NCBI GenBank assembly: GCA_947258975.1
Contig: CAMYKK010000042.1
Location: 1-33,400 of the forward strand
Length of the DNA stretch: 33,400 bases
Reading direction: 5' to 3'
Source of the DNA: an uncultured Gammaproteobacteria bacterium
GTDB lineage: Bacteria > Pseudomonadota > Gammaproteobacteria > Arenicellales > JAANXG01
Positions 25,540 through 33,400 of the stretch are shown piece after piece (the stretch's first letter is position 1; each line of letters opens with the position of its first letter). The position numbers and the translations under genes are program-made. Under the pieces are notes generated by a model that made no database searches, was not told the DNA's origin, and saw only the letters and a program-made list of their open reading frames with translations.

Positions 25540-26394
25540 ATGATGCAACGAGGCACGCACACGGGAAGGCAATATACAGCGGTCGGGGCATTTATCGTGT
25601 TGCTCCTGCAAGCGGCCGCCTGCCCGGCCGGCAGCGACCAGAACTCACGCTGGCGAACCCAACTGCAGGAACAGTATTTTCAGGATCGACCACTCATCGA
25701 GAGTGACGAAATAATCGAACTCGAGGCACCGGACCGCGCTGAGGACGCCGCTATCGTTCCGTTGCGCATCAAGGCTAAGATCCCGCAAACCGACGCGCGC
25801 TACATTAAGACCATCACGCTGATTATCGACAAGAATCCGGCACCGCTTGCGGGTAGATTTCACTTCACCCCGATGAGCGGTCGTGCCGATCTCGCGTTAC
25901 GGGTACGTGTCAATGAGTACACGTCGATCCGGGCGATCGCGGAGACCAGCGACGGCAAGCTGTACATGAGCCGCCGCTTCGTGAAGGCCAGTGGCGGCTG
26001 CTCTGCGCCGATAGGTACTAACCTGGATGCGGCGATGCAAAGACTGGGTAAGATCAAGGTCCGCGTTCACGATGAGCAGATGTTGGGCACCCCCTTGCTG
26101 ACCCAACTCGGTGTCAGCCACCCCAACATCACCGGCATGCAGATGGATCAGTTGTCGCGGTTGTACAGCCCCGCGCATTTCGTACAGAGCATCAAGATCA
26201 CGTTCGCAGGGGAACTAGTACTCTCCGCGGAGACCGATATCTCAGTCAGCGAAAATCCGAACCTGCGGTTTTACTTCGTGCCCCATAAGCCCGGGGAGCT
26301 AAGGGCCGAGGTGCTGGACAACCGGGGCATGCGATTCAACCACTCCTACACCGTGGCTCCGGATCAACCTTCCCCACCGATCGCCAGTAAGTGA
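25540..26394 (+). CDS. SoxYZ-like fused carrier protein (quinoprotein-associated)
   Basis: 284-aa exported protein with an N-terminal SoxY-like half and a C-terminal SoxZ-like half, as in the quinoprotein dehydrogenase-associated SoxYZ-like family. The likely carrier cysteine is in VKASGGCSAPIG, at the end of the SoxY half, rather than at a free C-terminus as in true SoxY (GGCGG). The signal region ends LLLQAAAC, so a lipoprotein anchor is possible. The ATG at 25540 is followed directly by a second ATG. It pairs with the metallo-hydrolase upstream. The bound intermediate is unknown. Confidence 0.8.
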   Translation: MMQRGTHTGRQYTAVGAFIVLLLQAAACPAGSDQNSRWRTQLQEQYFQDRPLIESDEIIELEAPDRAEDAAIVPLRIKAKIPQTDARYIKTITLIIDKNPAPLAGRFHFTPMSGRADLALRVRVNEYTSIRAIAETSDGKLYMSRRFVKASGGCSAPIGTNLDAAMQRLGKIKVRVHDEQMLGTPLLTQLGVSHPNITGMQMDQLSRLYSPAHFVQSIKITFAGELVLSAETDISVSENPNLRFYFVPHKPGELRAEVLDNRGMRFNHSYTVAPDQPSPPIASK

Positions 26395-26401
26395 AAGCGG
26401 T

Positions 26402-26758
26402 TCAACCGCTTTTCTTCTGACCTGCGGAGCAGACGCGTTCCGCCTCCTCACGGATTCGGCGCAGATTTCTGACCTCCTTGCGGGCGCCGGGTGCGTCGCG
26501 AAACGCACCACCGCGCTCACCGGGGGTCGTGATCATCACCGACATTGTGTCCGCATGCTCGTATTCCTTATAGGTCATCCGCTCGGCGATCTTGTCGATG
26601 ACGCAGACACAGGGATACAGGGTGTCGTAGCTCTGGCCCCCGTGGTCTTCCATACACCCCAACACGAATTCCACCCTGGCCTGGGTCGGAAAATCATTCG
26701 CCAGCCCTAATCGGGGGATGACACTCAATACGACAACTAACAATACTCGCAATCGCAT
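26402..26758 (-). CDS. Small exported four-cysteine protein, unknown function
   Basis: 118 aa starting at the ATG at 26758, which follows GGAGGAG by 5 nt. A signal peptide (RVLLVVVLSVIPRLGLA) precedes a mature part with FVLGCMEDHGGQSYDTLYPC, a further Cys in CVCVIDKIAERM, and a last Cys in ERVCSAG. TPGERGGAFRD follows. I recall similar unnamed proteins near PQQ methanol/alcohol dehydrogenase genes. The four cysteines suggest two disulfides or a ligand site. It converges on the SoxYZ-like gene with a 7-nt gap. Confidence 0.7.
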   Translation of the reverse strand: MRLRVLLVVVLSVIPRLGLANDFPTQARVEFVLGCMEDHGGQSYDTLYPCVCVIDKIAERMTYKEYEHADTMSVMITTPGERGGAFRDAPGARKEVRNLRRIREEAERVCSAGQKKSG

Positions 26759-26856
26759 CTTGCTCCTCCAACCACGTGATGCTCCCGGCATCCTAACAGA
26801 GTCCCGGGTCGCCGTCAGCGGAAGTTATACGGGTCTGTCGGCGCCGGTCGGGCGGC

Positions 26857-27318
26857 CTATCGTGCGGCCTCGGAGACAATCGCACGCAGCACGTCGTTGA
26901 TTTTCGTCGCGAGGTCCGCGATGCGCGGATCCACCGGCAATAACCAAGTCTCGATGATAATTTCATCGCCCACCTTATACACCGCGATCTTGCACGGCAT
27001 GTGGAGCAGAAAATCCGGTGCTGCATCGAGGATCGTCCGTGCGGTTTCCAGGTTACAGAAGTGGATAACTGTAGAGGGGTTAAAGCGGCTTCCGTGCCGA
27101 CGACTGAGGGCGGCACCGATGTCGTTCTCGCTGGTGATCCGGTAATTCCTCTCAGTAATCGCAAACTTGAGGTCGGCAACGATACTATCGTAGGCCTTCG
27201 TGGTCCGCACGCTGTAGCGAACAGGGACTTCGTCAGGCTGCTCTGCCGCCGACACGACTACCATCGAGCACCAAATCACGATCCCGAAAAAGAGTGCTCT
27301 GTTGTCCGGTACAAACAC
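26857..27318 (-). CDS. Exported DUF302 protein
   Basis: 153 aa from a GTG at 27318, chosen because GGAG lies 6 nt upstream and the product then begins with a signal peptide (ALFFGIVIWCSMVVVSAAEQ). The frame is open to 27483, but that extension is basic and lacks a signal sequence. The mature part has the DUF302 pattern: YDSIVADLKFAITERNYRI near its start, and FCNLETARTILDAAPDFLL with MPCKIAVYKVGDEIIIET later. DUF302 proteins occur near respiratory and sulfur genes; function unknown. It lies 98 nt upstream of the small Cys protein on the same strand. Confidence 0.75.
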   Translation of the reverse strand: MFVPDNRALFFGIVIWCSMVVVSAAEQPDEVPVRYSVRTTKAYDSIVADLKFAITERNYRITSENDIGAALSRRHGSRFNPSTVIHFCNLETARTILDAAPDFLLHMPCKIAVYKVGDEIIIETWLLPVDPRIADLATKINDVLRAIVSEAAR

Positions 27319-27590
27319 CAAATTCTCCGCAGTCCCACTGCCGTGGGAGCGTAGTGCGCGCAGCTTCGTAGCGACAGCCTCGGCGACCTGGGGCACGGGA
27401 TTCGCCGTATCGACGCAGCTACCCGCTTGGGAAATTCCCCGTGGATCAGGCGGTTTGGCGGGTTTCTTGCGGTCACCTCGCACCTAGAAACCGGCGCGCG
27501 TTAGGAAAGAAAGCGCGTCCGTTCGATCGTTAACCTGCTGATAATGTACCATAATGAATATGTGGGTAATCAATGAGGAAGGATTGTGCG

Positions 27591-28667
27591 ATGCAACAAG
27601 CACTGAACCTAGACACACCTACACGACCGCGAGACGCAGCGTGGTTGCACCACCGGCGATCACGGGTACAAGCCGTTGCGGTCGATCGGCGCGATGTTAT
27701 TAGATCCCGATCCCAACGCATATTGCCGCTTATCGCCGCGCTGATGGCCGGCGGCGCACTACTGACAGGGCCACCGGTGTCGGCACGAAAAGCGGAAAAC
27801 CCGCCTCCGGGCCGGATGGTGGACGTAGGCGGCTATCGTCTGCATCTCAACTGTTGGGGGTACGGTCAACCGACGGTGGTACTCGAGGCCGGCTTGGGTG
27901 GAAACTCACTCGACTGGGCGCGAGTACAACCCGGCGTAGCCCGGCTCACGCGCACCTGCGCGTACGACCGAGCAGGTTATGGCTGGAGTGAGAACGGGCC
28001 CCTACCCCGCACCAGCGCACGCCTCACCGAAGAACTGGACACCCTCCTGGATCGAGGGGGTATCACTGGCCCTTACGTGATCGTGGGGCACTCCTTCGGC
28101 GGTCTCATCGCTCGCCATTTTGCCAGCCGCTACCCGCAAACCGTAGCCGGCTTGGTCCTGGTGGATGCGTCACACGAAGATCAGTTTGGCCGTCACAAGG
28201 CCGATGCCAAGGCGATGGATATCGCGCCATCGCGCCTGTTCATGCGCGCTAACCGACCCGTCGCGCCCACGAATCTTCCGCGACATGTGTTGCCCCTCGC
28301 TCACCGGCTGGCGTCGACGCGGTCCGCGTATGTTGCGCTGCAAGGAGAGATTCAGTCACTGCTGTTCAGCGCGCAACAGCTTCAACACACCTCCCAGTTG
28401 ACGGACATTCCCCTGGTAGTCATCAGCCGGGGAAGGCGGGAATGGCCGGACACAATAACCGGTAATCGCATGGAGCAGCTCTGGGAGCAGCTGCAACAAG
28501 ATTTTCTGACCAAGGTGCCCAATGCCCGGGTACCCCCGCGCCGCGTGATCGCACCGAACAGCGGGCATTACATCCATCTCGACGAGCCGGAGATCGTCGT
28601 CATCGCCGTTCGTCAGATTGTCACACGGGTAAGGAGTAAGCTCGGTCCAGCGGTGCCGGTAATCTAG
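27591..28667 (+). CDS. Alpha/beta hydrolase, exported or membrane-anchored
   Basis: 358 aa. About 45 basic, polar residues precede a hydrophobic segment (ILPLIAALMAGGALLTGPPV), so it is either a long signal peptide or an anchor. The hydrolase core has nucleophile S168 in GHSFGG, the oxyanion region EAGLGGNSLDW, an acidic residue in LVLVDASHED or nearby, and H326 in NSGHYIHLDEP. ATG 27591 is preferred: AGGAAGGA lies 7 nt upstream; ATG 27573 would overlap that site. Substrate unknown. Related exported hydrolases are seen in methylotrophy loci, but I cannot assign a role. Confidence 0.8.
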   Translation: MQQALNLDTPTRPRDAAWLHHRRSRVQAVAVDRRDVIRSRSQRILPLIAALMAGGALLTGPPVSARKAENPPPGRMVDVGGYRLHLNCWGYGQPTVVLEAGLGGNSLDWARVQPGVARLTRTCAYDRAGYGWSENGPLPRTSARLTEELDTLLDRGGITGPYVIVGHSFGGLIARHFASRYPQTVAGLVLVDASHEDQFGRHKADAKAMDIAPSRLFMRANRPVAPTNLPRHVLPLAHRLASTRSAYVALQGEIQSLLFSAQQLQHTSQLTDIPLVVISRGRREWPDTITGNRMEQLWEQLQQDFLTKVPNARVPPRRVIAPNSGHYIHLDEPEIVVIAVRQIVTRVRSKLGPAVPVI

Positions 28668-28750
28668 CGCGTATCCCACACTTACTCGTGGCGACGGAAC
28701 CGCATGCACACGCGTCTCCGGTGCTGCGCGCGGTCCAACTGCTCAACGGA

Positions 28751-29476
28751 CTAGCCCGGGCTGTCGCTAACCAGAGTGAGCACCTCTTCGAGCAGAGGCT
28801 CGGCGTTGGCATCGTTCCGATCGGGAGTGGACGATTGCAGTTGGAAAAAATGGCCAGGCACCTCGGAAGACAGTACAAGCATATACGTCCGGCCCGCATA
28901 GTCCGCGAACCGTTCTCGATTCGGATCATTCAAAAAGGGCGTCAGTGTGATCCGTTGCGCCTCGACCACGCGCCCGTTCCAGGAAACGGATATCGTTTCC
29001 GTTTCCTCCGCCTTAGCCAGAGCAAGACGGACGCGTTTCTGGAAATAACGCCAACCACCGCCGGTTAATCGGCCCAGCTCGTTGACATCGCGCTGTAGGA
29101 ACAACATAACCACCGGATTACCACGCACGTTCTCCATCGGCGGCACCTGGCGTCGGCGATCGCCGCTGAAGTAGCCGATTTGGACGCGTTTGGCGCCAGC
29201 TTCCGTTGGCCCTGAAATCTTAATATCGATCCGGTCCTCGAAGGGCTCGGCCTGACTTCCCCGTCTTTGAAATAGGTAATGAAGGGTAGTCGGCTCAGAG
29301 ATATCGGCAAGATGATCGGTGCCGAACAGCAGTCGGTCCGCCGCAGAAAATTCTTCGGCAGCGCAGATCGGCGGCGGCGAAATCAGCATTGACACTACCA
29401 ACGCGAAGATAAGCAGCCATCGCCACGGCACATCGTCGTGGCGTGTATCCAAGGCCGTTAGTTGCACGTGTCCCAA
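28751..29476 (-). CDS. Conserved exported protein of methanol-oxidation loci, unknown function
   Basis: Up to 241 aa. A signal peptide (RWLLIFALVVSMLISPPPICA) precedes a mature part with RLLFGTDHLADISEPTTLHY, GNPVVMLFLQRDVNELGRLT and ITLTPFLNDPNRERFADYAG. I recall unnamed homologues adjoining mxa/xox genes. TTG 29476, GTG 29467 and GTG 29431 are all possible starts and none has a clear ribosome binding site; the last still leaves a good signal peptide. It lies head-to-head with the mxaK remnant, fitting an old methanol dehydrogenase locus. Confidence 0.65.
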   Translation of the reverse strand: MGHVQLTALDTRHDDVPWRWLLIFALVVSMLISPPPICAAEEFSAADRLLFGTDHLADISEPTTLHYLFQRRGSQAEPFEDRIDIKISGPTEAGAKRVQIGYFSGDRRRQVPPMENVRGNPVVMLFLQRDVNELGRLTGGGWRYFQKRVRLALAKAEETETISVSWNGRVVEAQRITLTPFLNDPNRERFADYAGRTYMLVLSSEVPGHFFQLQSSTPDRNDANAEPLLEEVLTLVSDSPG

Positions 29477-29584
29477 TTGTGTGGCGGTCGGGAGAGATTG
29501 GAAATATACTGCACTGGACCATAACCTTACAGGGTCTTCGCCGATTCGTAAAATACTCGCAAGCTTCCATAGAGTCAGGGTGAA

Positions 29585-29879
29585 GTGAAGATCCCGGACA
29601 ATCTCCGCAACAACACGGGCAACGTGTATCTACCAATGGGCCATCGAGCGGATGCGGGACGCGGATCACGCCACCGCCTTGCCACTAGTGGAACTGGCCA
29701 AGGAAACCTTCCGCCGCCTGCTACGCCGCGATCACCGCGTCTGGTCGGCCCGCTACAACCTCGAACGCGCTCTGCAAATCGCGCCGGATTCCGACGCCCC
29801 GGTGCCCGCGACGCATAGCATGCCGGAACGCAGCCCGCGGGCCGTGGGAATCATCCGCAGCGAGATGGAGCTGCCCTGA
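29585..29879 (+). pseudogene. mxaK: mxaK remnant: 5'-truncated and frameshifted
   Basis: Two adjacent frames together reproduce the C-terminal half of MxaK. Frame one reads NLRNNTGNVYL up to 29632. One extra base in CCAA (29633-29636) then shifts to the frame reading WAIERMRDADHATALPLVEL, AKETFRRLLRR and SARYNLERALQIAPD, with the closing PRAVGIIRSEMELP before TGA 29877-29879. The N-terminal membrane segment and first half, about 100 residues, are missing; stops precede 29585 in both frames. MxaK is an accessory protein of calcium methanol dehydrogenase maturation. Its stop overlaps the mxaL start (TGATG), the original operon junction. Confidence 0.75.
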
Positions 29880-30887
29880 TGCGGTCTTCGGCAGCTCAAT
29901 TCGCCGGACCGAGAACGTGGCTAGTTACCGCGCTAGTGCGGCTGACGTTGACCTACGTGCACCGTCAATTGAACTGGATCGAGCCTACTTTCGCTACCTT
30001 GTCGTGTTCGATATCACCCAGAGCATGAACGTGCGCGATGCCGCCGTGAACAGCACACCAGCGACTCGTCTCGGAGCCGCCAAGAATGCGGCACACGAAG
30101 CGGTTACCCGGATGCCGTGCGGGACCCACGTCGGGCTCGGTGTGTTTACCGAACACCGTACGCTACCGATGTTTACGCCGGTGGAAATCTGCGCGCACCG
30201 TGATGAGATCGTCACCGCCATTTCCGATATTCACTGGCGATTGGCGTGGAGGGCAAAGAGTGAAATAGCGAAAGGTCTGCATTCCGGACTGCGGCTCGCG
30301 GCGGGGCTCGAGCAACCCGCTCGCCTCGTCCTGTTTACGGACGGCCACGAGGCGCCACCGATCCACCCCCGATACACGCCGCAGTATGATGGTGATCCGC
30401 CCGCGGCGTCATCGTCGGCGTGGGTGGTGCCCTGCCCCGGCCAATACCCCGATTCAACGGCGCGGGAGAACTTGCCGGCACTTGGTCTGCTGACGAAGTG
30501 ATGTAGGTCGACGTATATTCCCTCGGACGCAGCGGCACCGTGGCGGGAGAAGCGATGGTAGGCGTCGATCAATCGGACTTGCAATCACGCATCACCAGAG
30601 GCACAGAACATCTCTCCTCGCTGCGCGAGGACTACCTTGAACAGCTCTCGTCGGCGCTGCAGCTCGACTATCATTGACTGACGCCGGATAGCGTTCTCGA
30701 AGGGGTGCTCACGCGACCCTCGTTGGCTTATTATGAGCGCGGAACCGTGGACATCCGCGGTTGGCTCCCCGGCCTGGCATTGGTGGCAATCCTCGTCGCC
30801 GTCGCGACCGGAACGGGGCCCAGTTGGCGGGCGCCGATTGCGGCGCGGGCGGGGACGACAGGCAAGCGGCGGAATCACGCCGGATGA
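29879..30887 (+). pseudogene. mxaL: mxaL remnant: von Willebrand A protein with frameshifts and two stops
   Basis: The original gene is spread over three frames. It starts at ATG 29879 (RTWLVTALVRLTL, a damaged membrane segment), shifts near 29950 into the frame with the vWA domain (YLVVFDITQSMNVRD, LVLFTDGHEAPPIHPRY), and shifts again near 30400 into the frame with RGVIVGVGGALPRPIP and GTEHLSSLREDYLEQL. In that frame ATG-TAG (30504-30506) and CAT-TGA (30675-30677) are stops, each one C-to-T change from an expected Gln or Arg codon. A C-terminal membrane helix (WLPGLALVAILVAVA) ends at TGA 30885. The product cannot be made whole. Confidence 0.78.
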
Positions 30888-30903
30888 GTGTTGCTGTGCC
30901 GGC

Positions 30904-31686
30904 TTACCATGGAATCTCTTCACCCCGATAATCAAAAAAACGGCCCGTGTCGTGTGGTTTCAAGCCGTGCAACAACTCGATCATACCCCCGATACTCTCG
31001 GCCGGGCTTAGTGGGGCGCGCGGACCACCCATGTCGGTGCGGACCCAACCAGGACTGACAACGATGCATACGAATCCTTCTGGCCGAAGCTCCGCAGCGA
31101 GCGTTCTTGTGAACATATTCAATGCCACCTTACTCTCCCGGTAACCATACGCACCTCCTCTTATGTTACGTTCGATGCTGGCTAGGTTGCTCGAAATATT
31201 GACGATAAGTTTGCGATCACCCTTGCGCAGCGAGGGCAGCAAAGCCTGCGTTACCCGCATCGGGCCTAATACGTTGACCTGAAAGTAACGCTCGATCGCA
31301 TCCACATCCACATCCCCAAGTGCGATCAATCGGCTGCCGATACCAGCGTTGTTGATAAGGATGTCCACGGGTCTGTCGCTGATTCGCGCAGCGAAACGCG
31401 CCACTGACCGGCTGTCGGCGACGTCCAGCTCCTCAATTCCTACCCCCAACGCCCGCAGCTCTTTGGCTGCCTCCGGCCGACGGGCGGTACCGATTACCTT
31501 GGCGCCGGCCAAAGCAAACTGGCGCGCAAACTCGAGCCCGAGTCCACGGTTTGCACCTGTGACCACGACTGTGGGTATTGGATCCCAGGATCGCTCCACT
31601 GACAACACCGAGCCGGGAAAGATCGTAAAACCAAGCATTGTTACCAAGGTAATGGCGAACCGTGTGCGCCCGGGAACATCGAGCAT
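30904..31686 (-). CDS. Short-chain dehydrogenase/reductase with hydrophobic N-terminus
   Basis: 260 aa from ATG 31686, which follows AAGGAG by 6 nt. The frame is open to 31869 but without a start signal. The Rossmann motif is TGANRGLGL, the NNAG motif is ILINNAGIG, and the catalytic set is Ser in IVNISSNLAS and Y-x3-K in YGYRESK; VSPGWVRTDMGG follows. About 35 residues precede the Rossmann strand and include FAITLVTMLGFTIFPGSVLS, a possible signal or anchor, which is unusual for an NAD(P)-dependent SDR. Substrate unknown. It is divergent from the FAD protein gene. Confidence 0.85.
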   Translation of the reverse strand: MLDVPGRTRFAITLVTMLGFTIFPGSVLSVERSWDPIPTVVVTGANRGLGLEFARQFALAGAKVIGTARRPEAAKELRALGVGIEELDVADSRSVARFAARISDRPVDILINNAGIGSRLIALGDVDVDAIERYFQVNVLGPMRVTQALLPSLRKGDRKLIVNISSNLASIERNIRGGAYGYRESKVALNMFTRTLAAELRPEGFVCIVVSPGWVRTDMGGPRAPLSPAESIGGMIELLHGLKPHDTGRFFDYRGEEIPW

Positions 31687-31877
31687 GACCTTCTCCTTAA
31701 ATGGACCAATTCGCCTATTATGCCGTTGTTCCCTGGCTTCAGCAGAGGAACGGGTGTGTTCACCGCCGATACCCGCTAGCTCTATCCATTGTTTTTTCAG
31801 AAACAGTGGTGCGTTAGAGTAAAATTCGAGCGCAATGTAAACTGATGGCTTGCGCCAACCCGTCGACAATCTTCCCT

Positions 31878-33260
31878 ATGAACCGGCACCAGCCTGAACG
31901 CAGGAAGCTGCTTAAAGTGATTGCGGGATTGGCGGTCGCCGGACGTGCTGTTGGAGCTACCGAAGGCCGAGACGGCAATCGGCGTGTCCTGGTCGTGGGG
32001 GGCGGTCTAGCAGGCTTGGCGGTGCTGGACGCGCTGGTGGCGGCCGGACTCCCGGTCCGCCTGCTTGAAGCCTCTTCGCGGACGGGTGGGAGGATCCTTA
32101 CGTTACGGCACGGCTTGGCACCTGGCCTGCGTGCCGAAGCCGGGGCCGAGCAGATTCCCCAGAGTCACTATCGCGTCCGCGCACTCGCCGCAAAGCTCAA
32201 CATCTCCCTCGTGGACTATCCCGAACCGCGTGGAGCCTTCGTGTTTCGCCACGGACATAAAATCATCCACTTTCATCATCCCTCGGACCTTCCCGCTGAA
32301 TTGACCGCAGGGCTTTCACCGGCGGAAAAGGCCGAGTGGCCTTATCGCTTACACATTTTGTATGCCAAAAACGCGGAGCCGGTCTCTGTTGAGGACCCAC
32401 GAAGCGCCCTGGAATGGCTTCGAGATCTGGGTCTCACGCAACGCGGGGCAACCTTTGTCAAGGCGTTTTCAACGGTCGATCCGGAATCAATCAGCGCATC
32501 GGCATTCCAACGCATGTCGCAACGGCAAGTGGAACGCGGCAAATCGCAGATCGTCGCGGACGGTACCGACCGTTTGATTCGCGCCATGGCGGAGCGGCAC
32601 AGGAGTCTGATCAGCCTGGAAACCAAAATCGAGAAAGTCATTTTGAGAAATGAACGAGTTGTTCTCGTTGATAATACCGGAACGACCCACGTCGCTGATC
32701 GTGTCGTTTTGGCCCTGCCGTTGAAGCCGTTATCGACGCTTAATTTTCTTCCCCACATGCCGCAATTGATTGCAGCCTGGCGAACGGCACGCAGGACTGC
32801 GTTCGAACTCAAGGTGCATGCTCAGATCCAAGCCGAAGAACCCCACGCACTCGGGGTCAGCCAGTTCGCCATGGCGCTGGATTTTCCACACATGACTTGG
32901 GTGTTGCCGGAGGTGTCGCCCGATGGCCAAGCCGTTCTCAACGCAACGGTGATTGACAAGGCGCTGGCCTTGGTCCGGTCCCGGCGCGCCCACGGCTCGC
33001 AAGCATTGGAACAACTACTCCGTGCGCGGCTACCGTGGCTCCAGACGTTGCGCGTGGCGACGCTGGGGGTTGATTTGAATGCCGATCCGCTCATTGGAGG
33101 CGCCTACACCTATGCTCCCGCTGGCAGACCGGTGTCGTCACCACCTGTGCGTGAAAATCTACTGACTCTCGCAGGCAGCGACTTCTCCCATCATCCCGGG
33201 TGGATGGAAGGGGCCCTGGAATCGGCGGAACGAACGGTGCAAGCCATCCTCGCCTCCTGA
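31878..33260 (+). CDS. Tat-exported FAD-dependent amine oxidase-like protein
   Basis: 460 aa. The N-terminus has a twin-arginine signal (ERRKLLKVIAGLAVAG), so the folded flavoprotein would be exported. The dinucleotide fold is VLVVGGGLAGLAVLDAL, followed by LLEASSRTGGRI, the second flavin motif of the amine oxidase/phytoene desaturase family. The C-terminal flavin segment is represented by LTLAGSDFSHHPGWMEGALE. ATG 31878 is chosen to fit the Tat signal; 31845 is an alternative and neither has a strong ribosome binding site. Substrate unknown; a periplasmic amine is plausible for the family. Confidence 0.8.
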   Translation: MNRHQPERRKLLKVIAGLAVAGRAVGATEGRDGNRRVLVVGGGLAGLAVLDALVAAGLPVRLLEASSRTGGRILTLRHGLAPGLRAEAGAEQIPQSHYRVRALAAKLNISLVDYPEPRGAFVFRHGHKIIHFHHPSDLPAELTAGLSPAEKAEWPYRLHILYAKNAEPVSVEDPRSALEWLRDLGLTQRGATFVKAFSTVDPESISASAFQRMSQRQVERGKSQIVADGTDRLIRAMAERHRSLISLETKIEKVILRNERVVLVDNTGTTHVADRVVLALPLKPLSTLNFLPHMPQLIAAWRTARRTAFELKVHAQIQAEEPHALGVSQFAMALDFPHMTWVLPEVSPDGQAVLNATVIDKALALVRSRRAHGSQALEQLLRARLPWLQTLRVATLGVDLNADPLIGGAYTYAPAGRPVSSPPVRENLLTLAGSDFSHHPGWMEGALESAERTVQAILAS

Positions 33261-33303
33261 AAGTTTAGCGCGGCTCTCACCCACGCACACCCGCATTTGG
33301 CCT

Positions 33304-33400
33304 CCTAGCCCGGATTATTCATGAACAGGTAAAGCAAAAGCCTCGATTGTGCGAAAATAGTGTTTTCTGACAAATACTTAAGCACGCAGGAGGCTTTTGC
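33304..33400 (+). mobile_element. Possible left end of an insertion sequence (continues beyond window)
   Basis: The sequence from CCTAGCCCGGATTATTCATG (33304) resembles, from memory, the terminal repeat of IS1380-family elements. GCAAAAGCCTC (33334-33344) is an exact inverted repeat of GAGGCTTTTGC (33390-33400). No transposase is visible before the window ends, so the call is tentative. Confidence 0.35.

Noticed and set aside
30705-30887. Separate 60-codon gene with a membrane helix
   Set aside because: Its frame and sequence continue mxaL after the internal stop, so it is the C-terminal piece of that pseudogene.
1-33400. CRISPR arrays, tRNA, rRNA and known riboswitches
   Set aside because: I saw no regularly spaced direct repeats, no cloverleaf tRNA and no recognisable rRNA or riboswitch core by eye; short or divergent RNAs could be missed.

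Overview
The window looks like chromosomal DNA of a marine-type, probably gammaproteobacterial, heterotroph that combines organosulfonate use with lanthanide-dependent C1 oxidation. The organism assignment is inference from gene content: Soe sulfite dehydrogenase, TRAP uptake, glutathione-linked formaldehyde oxidation and XoxF. No rRNA, tRNA or other phylogenetic marker is present.

Left module (1 to about 12820): a taurine dissimilation locus. The tail of a probable sulfoacetaldehyde acetyltransferase gene (xsc) is followed on the + strand by pta and soeABC. On the - strand, reading right to left, lie tpa (taurine:pyruvate aminotransferase), the TRAP transporter genes dctP-dctQ-dctM, and uspA. 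A MocR/TauR-type regulator diverges from tpa. Together they would take up taurine, transaminate it to sulfoacetaldehyde, cleave that to acetyl phosphate and sulfite, convert acetyl phosphate to acetyl-CoA, and oxidise sulfite to sulfate with electrons passed to quinone. Alanine dehydrogenase, usually needed to recycle the amino group, is not in the window.

Middle (12820 to about 16620): a gene-poor stretch with a perfect 30-bp palindrome, then an unusual Rieske/glutamate-synthase fusion enzyme (539 aa), a 16-codon stub behind a strong ribosome binding site, a DUF5996 protein and an exported DUF3280-like protein.

C1 module (about 16620 to 28670): frmA, gfa and fghA (+ strand) form the glutathione route from formaldehyde to formate. 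An exported pentapeptide-repeat protein follows, then a 151-bp MITE-like element made almost entirely of palindromes, then xoxF-xoxG-xoxJ on the - strand. XoxF carries the Asp-x-Asp lanthanide signature. Divergent from xoxF, across a symmetrical back-to-back promoter, are a SoxH-like metallo-hydrolase and a SoxYZ-like carrier (the so-called quinoprotein relay pair). Next come a small four-cysteine periplasmic protein, a DUF302 protein and an exported alpha/beta hydrolase.

Right end (28670-33400): a conserved exported protein of unknown function, then decayed remains of mxaK and mxaL, which are accessory genes of the calcium-type methanol dehydrogenase. The lesions are frameshifts, two in-frame stops and a missing mxaK 5' part. 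This suggests the lineage lost an Mxa system and kept Xox. An SDR with a hydrophobic N-terminus and a Tat-exported FAD amine-oxidase-like protein follow, and the window runs into what may be the left end of an insertion sequence.

Several operons carry a strong hairpin between the first, presumably most highly expressed, gene and the next: xsc/pta, dctP/dctQ, xoxF/xoxG and frmA/gfa.
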